A stretch of DNA of 64,000 nucleotides from Bog-756 sp963837805 (lineage in GTDB: Bacteria > Actinomycetota > Acidimicrobiia > Acidimicrobiales > RAAP-2). How positions within the stretch are numbered: position 1 is the stretch's first letter; the number at the start of each line of letters is the position of its first letter. The notes under the pieces are model-generated. The model searched no databases and had not been told where the DNA came from. It worked only from the letters and a program-made list of their open reading frames with translations. This document shows positions 1 to 9,737 of the stretch, in pieces. The DNA lies in contig CAWIOU010000020.1 of the NCBI GenBank assembly GCA_963837805.1, forward strand, positions 62,001 to 126,000. Reading direction: 5' to 3'. The translations under genes were made by a program, and so were the position numbers.

Positions 1-718
1 CGCCGGCGACGTGGTACGACGTCGGGATCTTCGAGAAGGGCCAGATCACCGGTGTGACGAACAGCCCGAGCGAGATGATCAGCGGGAGCAGCTGGAGCAG
101 GTCACGCATCTGGACGATGATGCTCGAGATGGCCAGGGTGACCCCGGCGGCGAATGCCACCTCGATGACCATGAAGAGGGGAACCCACACGGTGGTCACG
201 GCGGGAGCGCGCCCGTACAGAATGAACAGGATGGTCAGCGGGATCCATGAGATCACCGTGTTGAGCCCGCCGACCAGCATGGTCTCGAGGGGGAAGCACT
301 CGCGGGGGAACTGGGTCTTGGCCAGCAGCGCCTTGTTGGTGAGCAGCGAACTCCCGCCGGTCCCGAGGGCGGCGGCGAAGAACCCCCAGCACAGGATGCC
401 CACGAACGAGTAGAGGGCGTAGGGCACGCCCGGGATGACCAGTGACTTGACCTTGGAGAACACGATCACCAGGATGACCAGCATGGCCACCGGGGTGAGG
501 ACGGCCCACATCACCCCGAGGGTGGCCTGCTTGTACTGGGCGCGGAAGTCGCGTTCGGCGAGCGTGTAGATGATCTCACGATGGGCCCACAGCGTGCGGA
601 TGGAATCGATGAAACGCACCTTGTGGCGGTAGATGATCCCCGCAGGCGGCTCGTCGGGGACTGATGAGACATCGGTCACCACGAGCGCGTCGCTCCCGCT
701 GGAATCCAGAGCTGTCAT
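1..718 (-). CDS. ABC-2 type polysaccharide export permease (partial)
   Basis: Integral membrane permease of an ABC exporter of the Wzm/TagG type, which moves lipid-linked polysaccharide across the cytoplasmic membrane. Reading from an ATG at 718, the protein has a soluble N-terminus of about 45 residues, an amphipathic stretch with R-D-F-R-A-Q-Y-K-Q, and then several hydrophobic segments; the pattern 'LGVMWAVLTP' is typical of the ABC2 membrane family. The gene runs off the left edge, so the C-terminus is missing, as is the ATP-binding partner expected nearby. It is divergent from the glycosyltransferase at 861 and sits next to a glycan-synthesis cluster, which supports a polysaccharide substrate. 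The family is clear; the exact glycan is unknown. Confidence 0.85.
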   Translation of the reverse strand, partial: MTALDSSGSDALVVTDVSSVPDEPPAGIIYRHKVRFIDSIRTLWAHREIIYTLAERDFRAQYKQATLGVMWAVLTPVAMLVILVIVFSKVKSLVIPGVPYALYSFVGILCWGFFAAALGTGGSSLLTNKALLAKTQFPRECFPLETMLVGGLNTVISWIPLTILFILYGRAPAVTTVWVPLFMVIEVAFAAGVTLAISSIIVQMRDLLQLLPLIISLGLFVTPVIWPFSKIPTSYHVAG

Positions 719-860
719 CGGCCGACACTACCCCCCTTGGCCCCTGACACAGGGCAAGTCACGATACATGCGTCATGGAACACGTGCGTCGCGACAGATT
801 ATCGCGGCACGGCCCGCAAGGGCCACGTCGGGAGGGATGGGGCACCGCTAACATCGGCGC

Positions 861-2030
861 GTGCCGGCACCGGGAGAGCCCAGGACATCCAGCTCAGCGG
901 CCCGGTACCGGGTGCTGTTGGCCATCAAGAGCCTCGGCTTCGGCGGCGCCGAACGCCTGGTCGCCGACCTGGTGGCGGCCAGCGACTCACCGCGCTTCGA
1001 CTACGAGGTCGCCTACGTCCTCGACGGCGAGGACGCGCTGGCCTCCACCATCGCCTCGGGCGGCACGCCGGTCCACCCGCTCGGGGCCGACGGCAACCTG
1101 GACCTCCGATGGTTGGTGGCCTTCCGCCGCCTCCTGGTCGACGGGTCCTTCGACATCGTCCACTTCCACCTTCCCTACACGGCGGCGCTGGGCCGGCTGG
1201 TGGTGGCCACCCTGCCCCGGCGTCGCCGGCCGGTGACCGTCTACACCGAGCACAGCCTGTGGAACAAGGTGGCCGTGTTGGTCAAGGCCCTCAACCGGAC
1301 CACCGTCCGCTTCGACCGGGCCCTGGTGGCCGTGTCCCAGGCTGCCTTCGACTCACTCCCCCGCGCCCTGCGTCCACACGCCCGGGTGGTCGTCCACGGC
1401 GTCGACCTGGCCCGGTCGCGGTCGACGGTCGAGCGGCGCCGCCAGGTGCGGGAAGCAGTGCGCGGGGAGCTCGGGGTCCCCGCCGACGACCTGCTGGTGG
1501 TCACCGTGGCCAACCTCCGGTCGGAGAAGGGCTACGACGTGCTGCTCGACGCGGCCGGACTGTTGGCGGCGCGAGGGACACCGGTCCGGTTCGCGGCCGC
1601 CGGTCAGGGGGTCGAGGCCGACGCGCTGGCGGCCCGCCATCGCCGGTTGGGGCTGGGCGAGCGGTTCCGGTTCCTCGGCTATCGGAACGACACGCTCGAG
1701 CTGATGCTGGCCGCCGACATCGTCGTGCTCCCCTCCCATCAGGAGGGCTTGCCGCTCGTGCTGATGGAGGCGTCGAGCGTGGGTGCCCCGATCGTGGCCA
1801 CCGCGGTCGGGGGCGTGCCCCAGCTGGTCATCGACGGCGTGAACGGCATGGTCGTGCCCCCGGGCCACCCGGTCCTGCTGGCCGACGCCATCGAGGCCGT
1901 GAGCTCGGACCCCGAGCTCCGGGACCGCCTCGGCCGCCAGGCCATGGCCGACAGCACCAGGTACGACATCGCCCGGGCCGCCACCGAGATCGAGGACATC
2001 TACCTCGCCATCGTCGACACCGGGTCCTGA
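861..2030 (+). CDS. GT4-family glycosyltransferase
   Basis: A 389-residue GT-B fold glycosyltransferase, probably transferring a sugar from a nucleotide donor to a growing surface glycan on the cytoplasmic face of the membrane. The N-terminal domain starts with 'LLAIKSLGFGGAERLVADL', the usual acceptor-side loop. The C-terminal domain carries the donor-binding E-x7-E signature, 'EGLPLVLMEASSVG', near residue 295, followed by the 'GG' and 'NG' turns of the GT4 family. The start is GTG at 861; an in-frame TAA lies just upstream, so it cannot begin much earlier. It faces away from the ABC permease and is convergent with the WbsX-like gene. Sugar specificity cannot be read from sequence. Confidence 0.88.
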   Translation: MPAPGEPRTSSSAARYRVLLAIKSLGFGGAERLVADLVAASDSPRFDYEVAYVLDGEDALASTIASGGTPVHPLGADGNLDLRWLVAFRRLLVDGSFDIVHFHLPYTAALGRLVVATLPRRRRPVTVYTEHSLWNKVAVLVKALNRTTVRFDRALVAVSQAAFDSLPRALRPHARVVVHGVDLARSRSTVERRRQVREAVRGELGVPADDLLVVTVANLRSEKGYDVLLDAAGLLAARGTPVRFAAAGQGVEADALAARHRRLGLGERFRFLGYRNDTLELMLAADIVVLPSHQEGLPLVLMEASSVGAPIVATAVGGVPQLVIDGVNGMVVPPGHPVLLADAIEAVSSDPELRDRLGRQAMADSTRYDIARAATEIEDIYLAIVDTGS

Positions 2031-2040
2031 CCCGGAGCCG

Positions 2041-3108
2041 TCAGGAGGAGGCGGAGCCGCGCCGCGGACGGGCGAGCTCGGCGCGAAGGGCCTCGAGCCT
2101 CCCCCGACCGAATTCGGTGTCGGGCTCGAGGTAGTTGCCCTCGGCCCACTCGTTCCACGACTTGATGACCACGACCTGCTCGCCGGAGGGGTTGAGCGAG
2201 GCCAGCTCGATGGCCCGCCGCACGTGGCGCCCGAAGCGCTCCGGGGTCGACCCGGTGGCCACCTGCCCCCGGCGACCGAGACGGGGCGTGTTGTCCCAAT
2301 TCGGGTAGACGCTGGGAAAGAGGCGGCCGCCGAGTCCGGGCGGTGGCCCGGCGGGATCGTCGGGATAGGGGTAGCGCATCGGGCCGTGGCCGAGCCCTCG
2401 CCCGAGAAGCCGTTCGCGCACCCAGGTGGTCTCGTCGCGACCGAAGGGGAACTGGTAGTGGACGGCGGCGTCGAAGCCGTCGCGGACATGGGACCGGTAG
2501 TCCGACTCGCCGAGCGACGCCACCAGGTAGAGGCCGCCCAGACCGGCATCGTGGGCCATCTTCTGCCAGCGGTCGACGAATCGGGCCGGTTGCGGGAGAT
2601 GACCGGGCTGGTAGACGAACATCAACGGCCGGCCGGCGATCCTGATGTAGCGGGGGTCCTCGAATGCCGTCCGGAGGCGGGCGAAGTGCTCGATGTCGTC
2701 TTCGGGCCCCGGATAGGTCTGCTCGATCAGGATCCGATCGGGCGCCCCGTGCCAGATCCCCGACCAGCTCTGATTGGCCCACGCCACGCAGAAGGGAAAG
2801 TCGGGTGCGCCCGAGGCCACCACCTCGTCGAGCGGTCGCTGGAGGAGCTGGTGACCGGCGAACCAGTAGTGCCAATAGCAGAATCCGGTCACCCCGTGTC
2901 GCCGGGCCAGATCGGCCTGCGCCTCGCGGACTTCGGGCACCCGCAGGTCGTAGAAGCCGAGATCGGCCGGCAGGTGGGGCTGGACGTGGCCGCGGAAGAG
3001 GGGCACCGCCTTGGTGACGTTGGTCCATTCGGTGAACCCGCTCCCCCACCACCTGTCGTTCTCGGGGATCGGGTGGAACTGGGGGAGGTAGAGGGCGAGA
3101 ACGTCCAT
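2041..3108 (-). CDS. WbsX-like glycan-biosynthesis protein (GH99-like fold)
   Basis: A 355-residue protein resembling the WbsX family found in O-antigen and capsule clusters and related in fold to GH99 enzymes. Recognisable features are the N-terminal 'LYLPQFHPIPENDRWWG' and 'GFTEWTNV' blocks, 'GFCYWHYWF' near residue 95, 'WANQSWS' near residue 130, and a C-terminal 'NEWAEGNYLEPD' block. The family co-occurs with rhamnan and O-antigen transferases, but its reaction is not firmly established. It lies 46 bp downstream of the frameshifted glycosyltransferase on the same strand and is probably co-transcribed with it. Start ATG at 3108; length is within the family range. Confidence 0.8.
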   Translation of the reverse strand: MDVLALYLPQFHPIPENDRWWGSGFTEWTNVTKAVPLFRGHVQPHLPADLGFYDLRVPEVREAQADLARRHGVTGFCYWHYWFAGHQLLQRPLDEVVASGAPDFPFCVAWANQSWSGIWHGAPDRILIEQTYPGPEDDIEHFARLRTAFEDPRYIRIAGRPLMFVYQPGHLPQPARFVDRWQKMAHDAGLGGLYLVASLGESDYRSHVRDGFDAAVHYQFPFGRDETTWVRERLLGRGLGHGPMRYPYPDDPAGPPPGLGGRLFPSVYPNWDNTPRLGRRGQVATGSTPERFGRHVRRAIELASLNPSGEQVVVIKSWNEWAEGNYLEPDTEFGRGRLEALRAELARPRRGSASS

Positions 3109-3154
3109 CGCCGGTCATGTTACCGACGACCGCCCGTCCGACCGCGGTGACGGA

Positions 3155-4392
3155 TCAGGCCGGGCGGTCGGGTCTCCCGGCCACCCGGCGGGCGAGATCG
3201 GCCACCTCCTGTTCGATGACCGCGCTCTGGAAGTGCTCCGCGAAGAGCGAGTGGGCCCTCGAGACCAACTCCTGGCGCAGCGGGAGGTCGCGCAGCAGGC
3301 GGGCGCAGGCATCGGCGAGTGCCGCGGCCGTGTCTCCCAACAGCAGGTGGACGCCGTCCACCGCGCCGAGCCCCTCGGCACCGAGCGGTGTGGACACCAC
3401 CGGCACCTGCTGGGCGAACGCCTCGAGGATCTTGAGCCTGGTGCCGCTGCCGTAGCGGACCGGCACCACGACGACGTCGGCCCGGGCCAGCTCGGCCGCC
3501 ATGTCGGGGACCCGACCGGTCACCGCCACGCCGGGGAGGATCGTCGAGGTCGTCGAGTTCGGGCGGGTGGTCCCCGACCAACCGGATCTCCACGTCGGGG
3601 ACCTGTGCCCGCAGGGAGGGGCCGATCTCTCCGGCCAGCCACCGGGCGGCGTCGATGTTCGGAGGGTACCGGAGGAGGCCCTGGAACAGGACGGTCGGCG
3701 GCGTGCCCACCGTGGGTCGTCCGACCGGATGGGCGACGGCCGGATAGCCGTTGGCGATCACCGCCACCCGCTCGACGCCGGCAGCCCTGGCCCGTTCCGC
3801 ATCGAGGAGGCTGCTCACCACCACCGCCGCGGTCCGTCGGCTGCTTCGCCGGTGGAGCCGGCGCCACCGCCGGACCTCGTCCTCGGAGACCGGCGGTGGC
3901 CGCGGCCCGCCGGACCCGCCCGACGGCACCGGCCGGGGGCGCCGAGGGACCGGACAGCCGGGCCAGGATCTTCTCGTCCTCCAGGTCGATGAGATCGAGG
4001 ACGGTCGGCGCGAACACCGGCTGGCCGGCCAGTCCCCACGGGCGGGGCCCGAAGAACCAGACCAGGTCGTAGCGTCCGGACATGAACCGGGCGATGGCCC
4101 GTTGCACCTGGGCGCGGTCACGCCGGGGCAACCCGATCGGCGTTCCCGGCCGCAGGAGGGCGGGCACCAGGGCGAGAGCCGATGGCGGGCGGTTGTCGAA
4201 ACCGACGCGCCCGACCTTGGCCAGGTCCTGCGAACCGTCCGGCGGGTCGAACTCGTCGCGGAACTTCGACACCACCGAGAAGAGCTCGGTCGGTCCGCAG
4301 CGCTGCAGGCCGCGCAGGATGATGGCCAACCGGATCCGTGAACCCGTGTTCTCCGGCCACGGGTACTCGCCGGCAATCACCAAGGTTCTCAT
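3155..4392 (-). CDS. Glycosyltransferase, GT4-like, split by two frameshifts
   Basis: One glycosyltransferase of about 412 residues can be followed only by changing frame twice. From ATG 4392 it reads through 'GEYPWPENTGSRIR' and 'VLDLIDLEDEKI'. It changes frame near 3890-3960, continues through 'VVVSSLLDAERAR' and 'ANGYPAV', changes again near 3540-3560, and finishes with 'VPVRYGSGTRLKILEAFA' and the TGA at 3155. That last block is the GT4 donor-binding region. Both changes correspond to one extra base, the same error type seen in housekeeping genes in this window, so an assembly artefact is more likely than a true pseudogene. It is followed by the WbsX-like gene on the same strand. Confidence 0.72.
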
Positions 4393-4529
4393 CGACGTTC
4401 CTCAGGTCGGCGCGGCCGGGAATCCGCTGATGCTAGCTGAGCGGCGCAGGTTCTCTTTGACTGGTCGCCGGCGATCCGACTGGTAGGGTCTCGGCGCCGG
4501 GGAGGCCGGCAGCGGCAGGGGGCCCGCAG

Positions 4530-5699
4530 ATGACGGAGCGCACAACCGTACCGATGGCCGAGGGAGGGGCGCCCGCATCGCCGCCCCTCGTCCTGCACAT
4601 CGTCCCCACCACCACGGCGCGCGGTGCCCAGCGCGAGGCCCGGGCCCTGGCTGACGAGCTCGATGCCCCCGGGGTGCGCATCCATCGTGTCCTCAGCCTG
4701 TTCGAGGGACCGGCCGAGGTCAGGTCCGACTTCTCCCTCGGGCCGTCCGGGGGGAGCGCCCCCGGAGTCGGCTTCCGTCTCGGTCCGGCCCGCCGGTTGC
4801 GGTCGACCCTCGATCGCCTCGATCCTGCGGTCGTCGTGGCCCACGGCAGCGAGCCCCTCAAGTACGTGGTGGCGGCCTCGGTCGGGCGACGGCGACCGCT
4901 GGTGTACTACGCCATCGGGACCTACTCCGGTGCCGATCGCCGGATCCAGCTCGGGTTGTGGCGACGCCTGACCGGACGAGCCGACGTCGTCGCCGCCGAA
5001 GGCGACGAGGTCCTCGACGAGTGCGTCAACCGCTTCGGTGTGCCTCCGTCGCGGGTCGTCCTGGCCCCGAACGGTCGTGACCCCGCCGTCTTCCGTCCCC
5101 GGGCCGAGGATTCCGTCCCGGCGAGCGACACCCCGCCGGAGCCCCCGCTGGTGCTCTTCGTCGGTGCGCTCACCAGTGGCAAACGCCCCGACCGTTTCAT
5201 CGAGGTGGTGGCCCGCCTGCGGATGCAGGGGACAGCGGTGCGGGCCGAGCTCATCGGCGACGGCCCCCTGCGTGACGCGGTGAGCGGGCCCGCCGCCGAG
5301 GCCGGGGTCGAGCTGCTCGGGTCGCGCTCGGACGTCGCCGAGCGGATGCGGCACGCCGATGTCATGGTCTTCTGCAGCCGACCGGCCGGTGAGGGGATGC
5401 CGGGCGTCCTCATCGAGGCGGGCCTGAGCGGGGTGCCGGTGGTGGCCACCTCGGTGCCCGGCGTCACCTCCATCGTGCGTGACGGCGAGACCGGGTTGGT
5501 GTGTCCGGTCGAGGATCTGGCGGCGATGGCGGCGGCCACGGCCAGACTGGTCGGGGACCCTGCACTCCGTTCGGCGATGGGTCGGGCGGCCCGGAAGCGG
5601 TGCGTGGACAATTTCAGCCTGGCCGCGGTGGCGGCGCGCTGGCTGGAGCTCATCGAGCCGATGGTGGTGGCCGATCGGTCCCGCCGGCACCACCGGTGA
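4530..5699 (+). CDS. GT4-family glycosyltransferase
   Basis: A 389-residue GT-B glycosyltransferase. The N-terminus includes 'LHIVPTTTARGAQREARAL', the acceptor-side glycine loop. The C-terminal half has 'FVGALTSGKRPDRFIEVV' and the donor-binding 'EGMPGVLIEAGLSGVP' near residue 287, followed by 'NF' and a helical tail. It is divergent from the frameshifted glycosyltransferase (137 bp apart) and is followed by a sulfotransferase 91 bp downstream on the same strand, so the two may act on the same glycan. ATG 4530 is the first good start; an internal ATG 24 bases later is also possible. Donor and acceptor are unknown. Confidence 0.87.
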   Translation: MTERTTVPMAEGGAPASPPLVLHIVPTTTARGAQREARALADELDAPGVRIHRVLSLFEGPAEVRSDFSLGPSGGSAPGVGFRLGPARRLRSTLDRLDPAVVVAHGSEPLKYVVAASVGRRRPLVYYAIGTYSGADRRIQLGLWRRLTGRADVVAAEGDEVLDECVNRFGVPPSRVVLAPNGRDPAVFRPRAEDSVPASDTPPEPPLVLFVGALTSGKRPDRFIEVVARLRMQGTAVRAELIGDGPLRDAVSGPAAEAGVELLGSRSDVAERMRHADVMVFCSRPAGEGMPGVLIEAGLSGVPVVATSVPGVTSIVRDGETGLVCPVEDLAAMAAATARLVGDPALRSAMGRAARKRCVDNFSLAAVAARWLELIEPMVVADRSRRHHR

Positions 5700-5790
5700 C
5701 CGGCCGGCGGCTGACCCGGTGGGGCCGGGACGAAGGGTGGCGGCCGCGTTCTGCTATAGCCTCCGAAAAGATGACGAACAGGGAACCCGG

Positions 5791-6669
5791 GTGACCGCGC
5801 CGCCATCACGCAAGCAGCGGATCCCGCGCCCGGTCCGCAACGGGCTGGCCGACCCGCGCAGCCGGGCCGAGTGGGCGCTGCTCTACGCCTCCTCGGCGCT
5901 GAGCGCACGCCGGAATCCCGACTTCTCGGATCTGGAGCGCTTCTGCTTCTTCATCGGCTACTCCCGCAGCGGGCACACCCTGATCGGGACGACCCTCAAC
6001 GCCCACCCCGAGGTGGTGATCTCGCACGAACTCGACGCGGTCAGGTACATCAGGCACGGGTTCCGCCGCTCGCAGCTGTTCTCGCTCATCCTCCAGCGGG
6101 ACCAGCATTTCGGCACCATGGGCCGGACCTGGTCGGGCTACAAGTACGACATCCCCGATCAGTTCCAGGGTCGCTTCGTTCGCCTCCGGGTGCTCGGCGA
6201 CAAGCGGGCCAGGTCCTCGGCGCTGCAGATCGCCGAGCGGCCCGAGCTGCTCGATCGGCTGCGGCGGGAGGCGGGCGTCCCCATCCGGGTGCTCCACGTC
6301 ACCCGCAACCCGTTCGACAACATCGCCACCGAGGCGAGGCGGCACCAGATGTCCATCACCGACGCCACCGCCTGGTACGAGCAGATCTGTACCGCCGTGG
6401 GCCGGGTCCGGCCGCTCCTCGACCGGTCCGAGCTCCTGGACGTGCGGTACGAGGCGTTCGCGGCCGACCCCCGGGGATCGCTGGCCGAGATCTGCCGCTT
6501 CATCGGCGTCGAACCCGAGGCGTCCTACCTCGATGCCTGCGCGGCCATCGTGTGGCCGAGCACCAACCGGACCCGCGACGCCATCGAATGGACCGGGGAC
6601 GAGCGACGCGGCGTCGAACGGCTGATCGAGCGATTCGAGCTGCTCGGCCCCTACACCTTCGAGGAGTAG
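5791..6669 (+). CDS. Sulfotransferase family protein
   Basis: A 292-residue protein predicted to transfer sulfate from PAPS to a carbohydrate or related acceptor. The 5'-phosphosulfate-binding loop is 'FFIGYSRSGHTLIGTTL' near residues 51-67, and the 3'-phosphate-binding segment is 'LHVTRNPFDN' near residue 167, with the expected spacing. The chosen start is GTG 5791, because upstream in-frame sequence overlaps the end of the previous gene region and has no family similarity. It lies in a glycan cluster next to a glycosyltransferase and ahead of a convergent polymerase-like gene. Together with the second sulfotransferase at 19683 it suggests a sulfated extracellular product. Confidence 0.82.
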   Translation: MTAPPSRKQRIPRPVRNGLADPRSRAEWALLYASSALSARRNPDFSDLERFCFFIGYSRSGHTLIGTTLNAHPEVVISHELDAVRYIRHGFRRSQLFSLILQRDQHFGTMGRTWSGYKYDIPDQFQGRFVRLRVLGDKRARSSALQIAERPELLDRLRREAGVPIRVLHVTRNPFDNIATEARRHQMSITDATAWYEQICTAVGRVRPLLDRSELLDVRYEAFAADPRGSLAEICRFIGVEPEASYLDACAAIVWPSTNRTRDAIEWTGDERRGVERLIERFELLGPYTFEE

Positions 6670-6737
6670 CGACACCCGGCCGCAGTTCGCGCTCGACCGG
6701 TGCGGGCCCGGGCGCGGCTCCGCCGTCAGCCCAGGAC

Positions 6738-8084
6738 TCACCTCGGGACCGGCGCCGGGGAGCCCGGGCCCCGGCGCCTCGCCCGCTCGGCGGCCAACTC
6801 GTTGGCCCGCCGCACCTGCAGTCGGGTCTTGCGCCGGAGTTCCCAGAGATACCGCGGCGGTGATCCCTTCGGCGCTCGCGGCACGCACAGGAGCACCAGC
6901 AGGAAGGGCAGCAGCATGACCCGTTCACGTTCGATCAGCCCGAGGTTCCCGAGGGCGGCGAACGTGTAGATGAAGGCGAAGCTGTAGACCGTGCACAGCA
7001 TCAGGTACGGACGGGCGAAGGCGGCACGGGGGACGATTCGAAGGTTCCGGAGCGACTTGAGTATCAGCACGATGAGGATGGTGTTCTCGATGCCGGCCAC
7101 CCGTTGGGCATTCCCGTGGGCCTTGATGATCAACGGGTTGAACAGGACCTCGTAGATATCCCGCGGATACGTGGCCAGATTGGTGGAGTAGGGAATGCCG
7201 CTGCTGCCGAATCCGGTGCCGACCCCCTGGTTGTTCTGGTGGGTCTGCTGCAGTGAGAGGGTCCCCCCTCCACCTCGCAGATAGTGGAGGGTGAGGTAGA
7301 CGGAGATGAACAGGAGGGCGGAGAGGAACACGATGCCGAAGAACCGCCGGAGCCCACCCAGGTTCTGCCGGGCCGCCGCCGTCGGGAGCATCATGGCCAC
7401 CGCGAAACCGCTCAGGACCAGCAGGAGCTCGTTGGGCCGGACGTAGTACCCGATGGTCACGCCGGGCACCAGCAGCGTGAAGCCCCCTCGCCTGCGGGCG
7501 AAGATCTTGGCGCCGCCGTAGGCGACCAGCCCGAGCGACAGCATCATGATCGATTCCTTGCTGACGTCCGCGGTCCAGAAGATCAACGAGGGCAGGAAGA
7601 ACAGCATCAGCGCGTACCGGCGGTGCTCGGCGCCCTCGAAGGTCAGGGTGAAGGCCCGGTAGAAGAAGACGGTCCCCACCCACGACACCCAACTGAAGAC
7701 CAGGAAGGTGGCGGCCAGGTTGACACCGACGATGGCCATCACGATGCCGGTGGCGATGCTCACCGATCCGTCATTGACGATCTGGCGCAGATTGGCCCCG
7801 GCCAGCGTGAAATCGAAGCGATGGAAATTGGGGGCCAGGATGGCGCCCTGGTGGGTGTACCGGGTCCAGTCGGCGATCCCGTGGTAGACGTTCTGGACGA
7901 CGAAGATCTGGGCCGGCGCCGCCAACAGGTGGAGCACCAGGCCGATGGTCATGATCCTGACCAGCCACTCGCTGTGCTCGGCTTCGGCCACCCGCTTGAT
8001 GATGAGCCGCCCCAGCCCGAACAGGACCACGGCCACGAGAATGGCGAGGACCGGCTGCGTGCCGACCTGGTTCGCGAACATCAT
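6738..8084 (-). CDS. Polytopic membrane protein, Wzy/EpsG-like polysaccharide polymerase candidate
   Basis: A 448-residue membrane protein with about ten hydrophobic segments. The stretch 'FFLPSLIFWTADVSKES' resembles the conserved 'P-S-x-x-F-W-x-x-x-x-x-K-E' motif of EpsG/Wzy-type polymerases, which join repeat units on the outer face of the membrane. A large loop follows 'LHYLRGGGG' and the C-terminal tail is basic (arginine-rich), which would be cytoplasmic. It lies directly downstream of the chain-length/BY-kinase-like gene (22 bp gap) on the same strand, a pairing that fits polymerisation plus length control. Polymerase function is inferred from motif and context; alternative roles in glycan flipping are not excluded. 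Confidence 0.65.
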   Translation of the reverse strand: MMFANQVGTQPVLAILVAVVLFGLGRLIIKRVAEAEHSEWLVRIMTIGLVLHLLAAPAQIFVVQNVYHGIADWTRYTHQGAILAPNFHRFDFTLAGANLRQIVNDGSVSIATGIVMAIVGVNLAATFLVFSWVSWVGTVFFYRAFTLTFEGAEHRRYALMLFFLPSLIFWTADVSKESIMMLSLGLVAYGGAKIFARRRGGFTLLVPGVTIGYYVRPNELLLVLSGFAVAMMLPTAAARQNLGGLRRFFGIVFLSALLFISVYLTLHYLRGGGGTLSLQQTHQNNQGVGTGFGSSGIPYSTNLATYPRDIYEVLFNPLIIKAHGNAQRVAGIENTILIVLILKSLRNLRIVPRAAFARPYLMLCTVYSFAFIYTFAALGNLGLIERERVMLLPFLLVLLCVPRAPKGSPPRYLWELRRKTRLQVRRANELAAERARRRGPGSPAPVPR

Positions 8085-8106
8085 CAGCCGCGGACCGGTG
8101 TACGCC

Positions 8107-9737
8107 TCAGGCCGGGGCGTGCGCCGGAGCGTCGGACGGCGTCGCGCCGTCGGGATCCGGGCCGAGTCCTCCGCTCGTCAGCTCCAACTGGTCGTCGGGC
8201 AGCTGACGCGGGTCGCGGTACTGCAGCCTGACGTTGGTCAGCACCACACCGAGAACCGGTGCCGACATGCGCCGGAGGAGGTCGCCGGACCGCCGGGCCT
8301 CGTCGAAGGTGGTCGTACCGCACTCCCCCACCACCAGGACCACGTCGACCATGTTCGACAGCGCTTCGACGTGGTGGACGGCCAGCAGGGGTGGCGCTTC
8401 GACGATGACCACGTCGGCCTGAGCCCGGGTGGCGCCCAGCACCGCCGGCATGCGGAGCACCAGCTGTCCGCTGTTCTCGATGAAGTGGCGCAGGTCGAGT
8501 CGGAACACCCGGTCGACCCACGAGGGCTCGAGCCTGGCCTCGACGTCCTCGGGCGTGATCTGGCCGGTGAGATTCCGGCCGCCGCCCCGGGGCGGGCCGG
8601 CGCCGAGCTCGCCGGTGCCGATGACCACGACCCGCTGACCGGCTTCGGCATAGGCGGCGGCGAGGTTGGCGGCCACCTGGGGGCGGGTGGGCTCGGTGCT
8701 GGGCGACACCACCATCACCACCTTGCGGGTGACCGGCGTCGGGAGCAGGTTCGGTTCGCCCGCCGCCGCCGGCTTCGGATCCGGCGTCGCTCTCGTCGCC
8801 GTCCTCGTGCACCGCCGTGGCGTCGACGAGATAGGTGTAGTCATTGGCCGGGATCACCCGGGAGGCGAGCGCCTCGAACAGGACCGACATGCGCAACATC
8901 CGGTAGGCCTCGGCGGCCGGCGATCCGGGATTGCTGACCACGTCCACACTGAGGCCGCGCCGGCCGATGGCCCGGAGCGCGGTGGGGATCTCCACCACCA
9001 CCGGGTAGCCGAAGGTCGCCTCCGCCCGGGCCGAGGTCCGGAGGCGCTTGCTCAGGACCTCACGCATCAAGACGATCACCGCGGCCAGAACCACGCCGAT
9101 CCCGAGGCCGATCAGGCCGCGTACCTTGCGGCTCTTGACCGGTCCGGCGGCCGACTTCTTTGGACGGTGTGCTTGACCGCGGTCAGAGCCGGGTGGACGA
9201 TCTCGTAGCCCGACCCGCCCTTGGAGACCGCCGCCCGAGCGCACCCTCACATGGCTGGCGGCGATGCGGTTGAGCTCGACCCCGACCTGGTGGGCGTAGT
9301 CGTTGGCCAGCTTCTTGGCCCGTCTGGCGCTGGTGTTGTATGCGGTCAGGCTGACCGTGTTGGCGTTCTGGGCCTGCCTCTTCCCGGCACCCTTGGGGAC
9401 GATGAGGGAGGCCTTGAGGTACGTGCTCAGGTGGGAGGGTCGGACGGAGCTCTTGCCGAAGAACAGCTTGGCCGTGGCCGCCTCGACCTTCGGTGCTGGT
9501 GGCGTAGAACACGATCTGCGAGCCGGTGACTCCGCCCCCGACCAGGGTGTTGCCGGCGGGCGGGGCGGCCCCGACGGTGGCGGTGGCCGACCACGGGTCG
9601 AGGATCTTCTTGGCGTGCTTCTTGCCGTGCCCGCTACTGACCGGGAGGGCAATGGCCACGATGAGGCCCACCAGGCCGAGCACCAGCAACAGCCGCCAGC
9701 TGCGGCGTAGGGCCCCCAGGTAGTCAATTGGCTCCAT
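8107..9737 (-). CDS. Wzz/CpsD-like chain-length regulator with degenerate ATPase domain, frameshifted
   Basis: From ATG 9737 the protein begins 'MEPIDYLGALRRSWRLLL' with a first membrane helix, typical of the Wzz/CapA chain-length domain. It has an extracytoplasmic region, then a second helix ('GLIGLGIGVVLAAVIVL') and a C-terminal domain with the layout of BY-kinases such as CpsD. That domain lacks a usable Walker A: where G-K-S/T is expected it reads 'SPSTEPTRPQVAANLAAAY'. The aspartates of Walker A' and Walker B are replaced ('VVVIGTGEL', 'VVIVEAPPLL'), and the tail has no tyrosine cluster. The frame must change near 9490-9510, twice near 9180-9230, and near 8790; the span is a multiple of three plus two. 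It probably regulates chain length without kinase activity. Confidence 0.7.

Noticed and set aside
737..2134. Long plus-strand frame overlapping the first glycosyltransferase
   Set aside because: It is Arg/Pro/Gly-rich with no family blocks, and its other-frame partner carries clear GT4 motifs. High-GC sequence keeps many shadow frames open.
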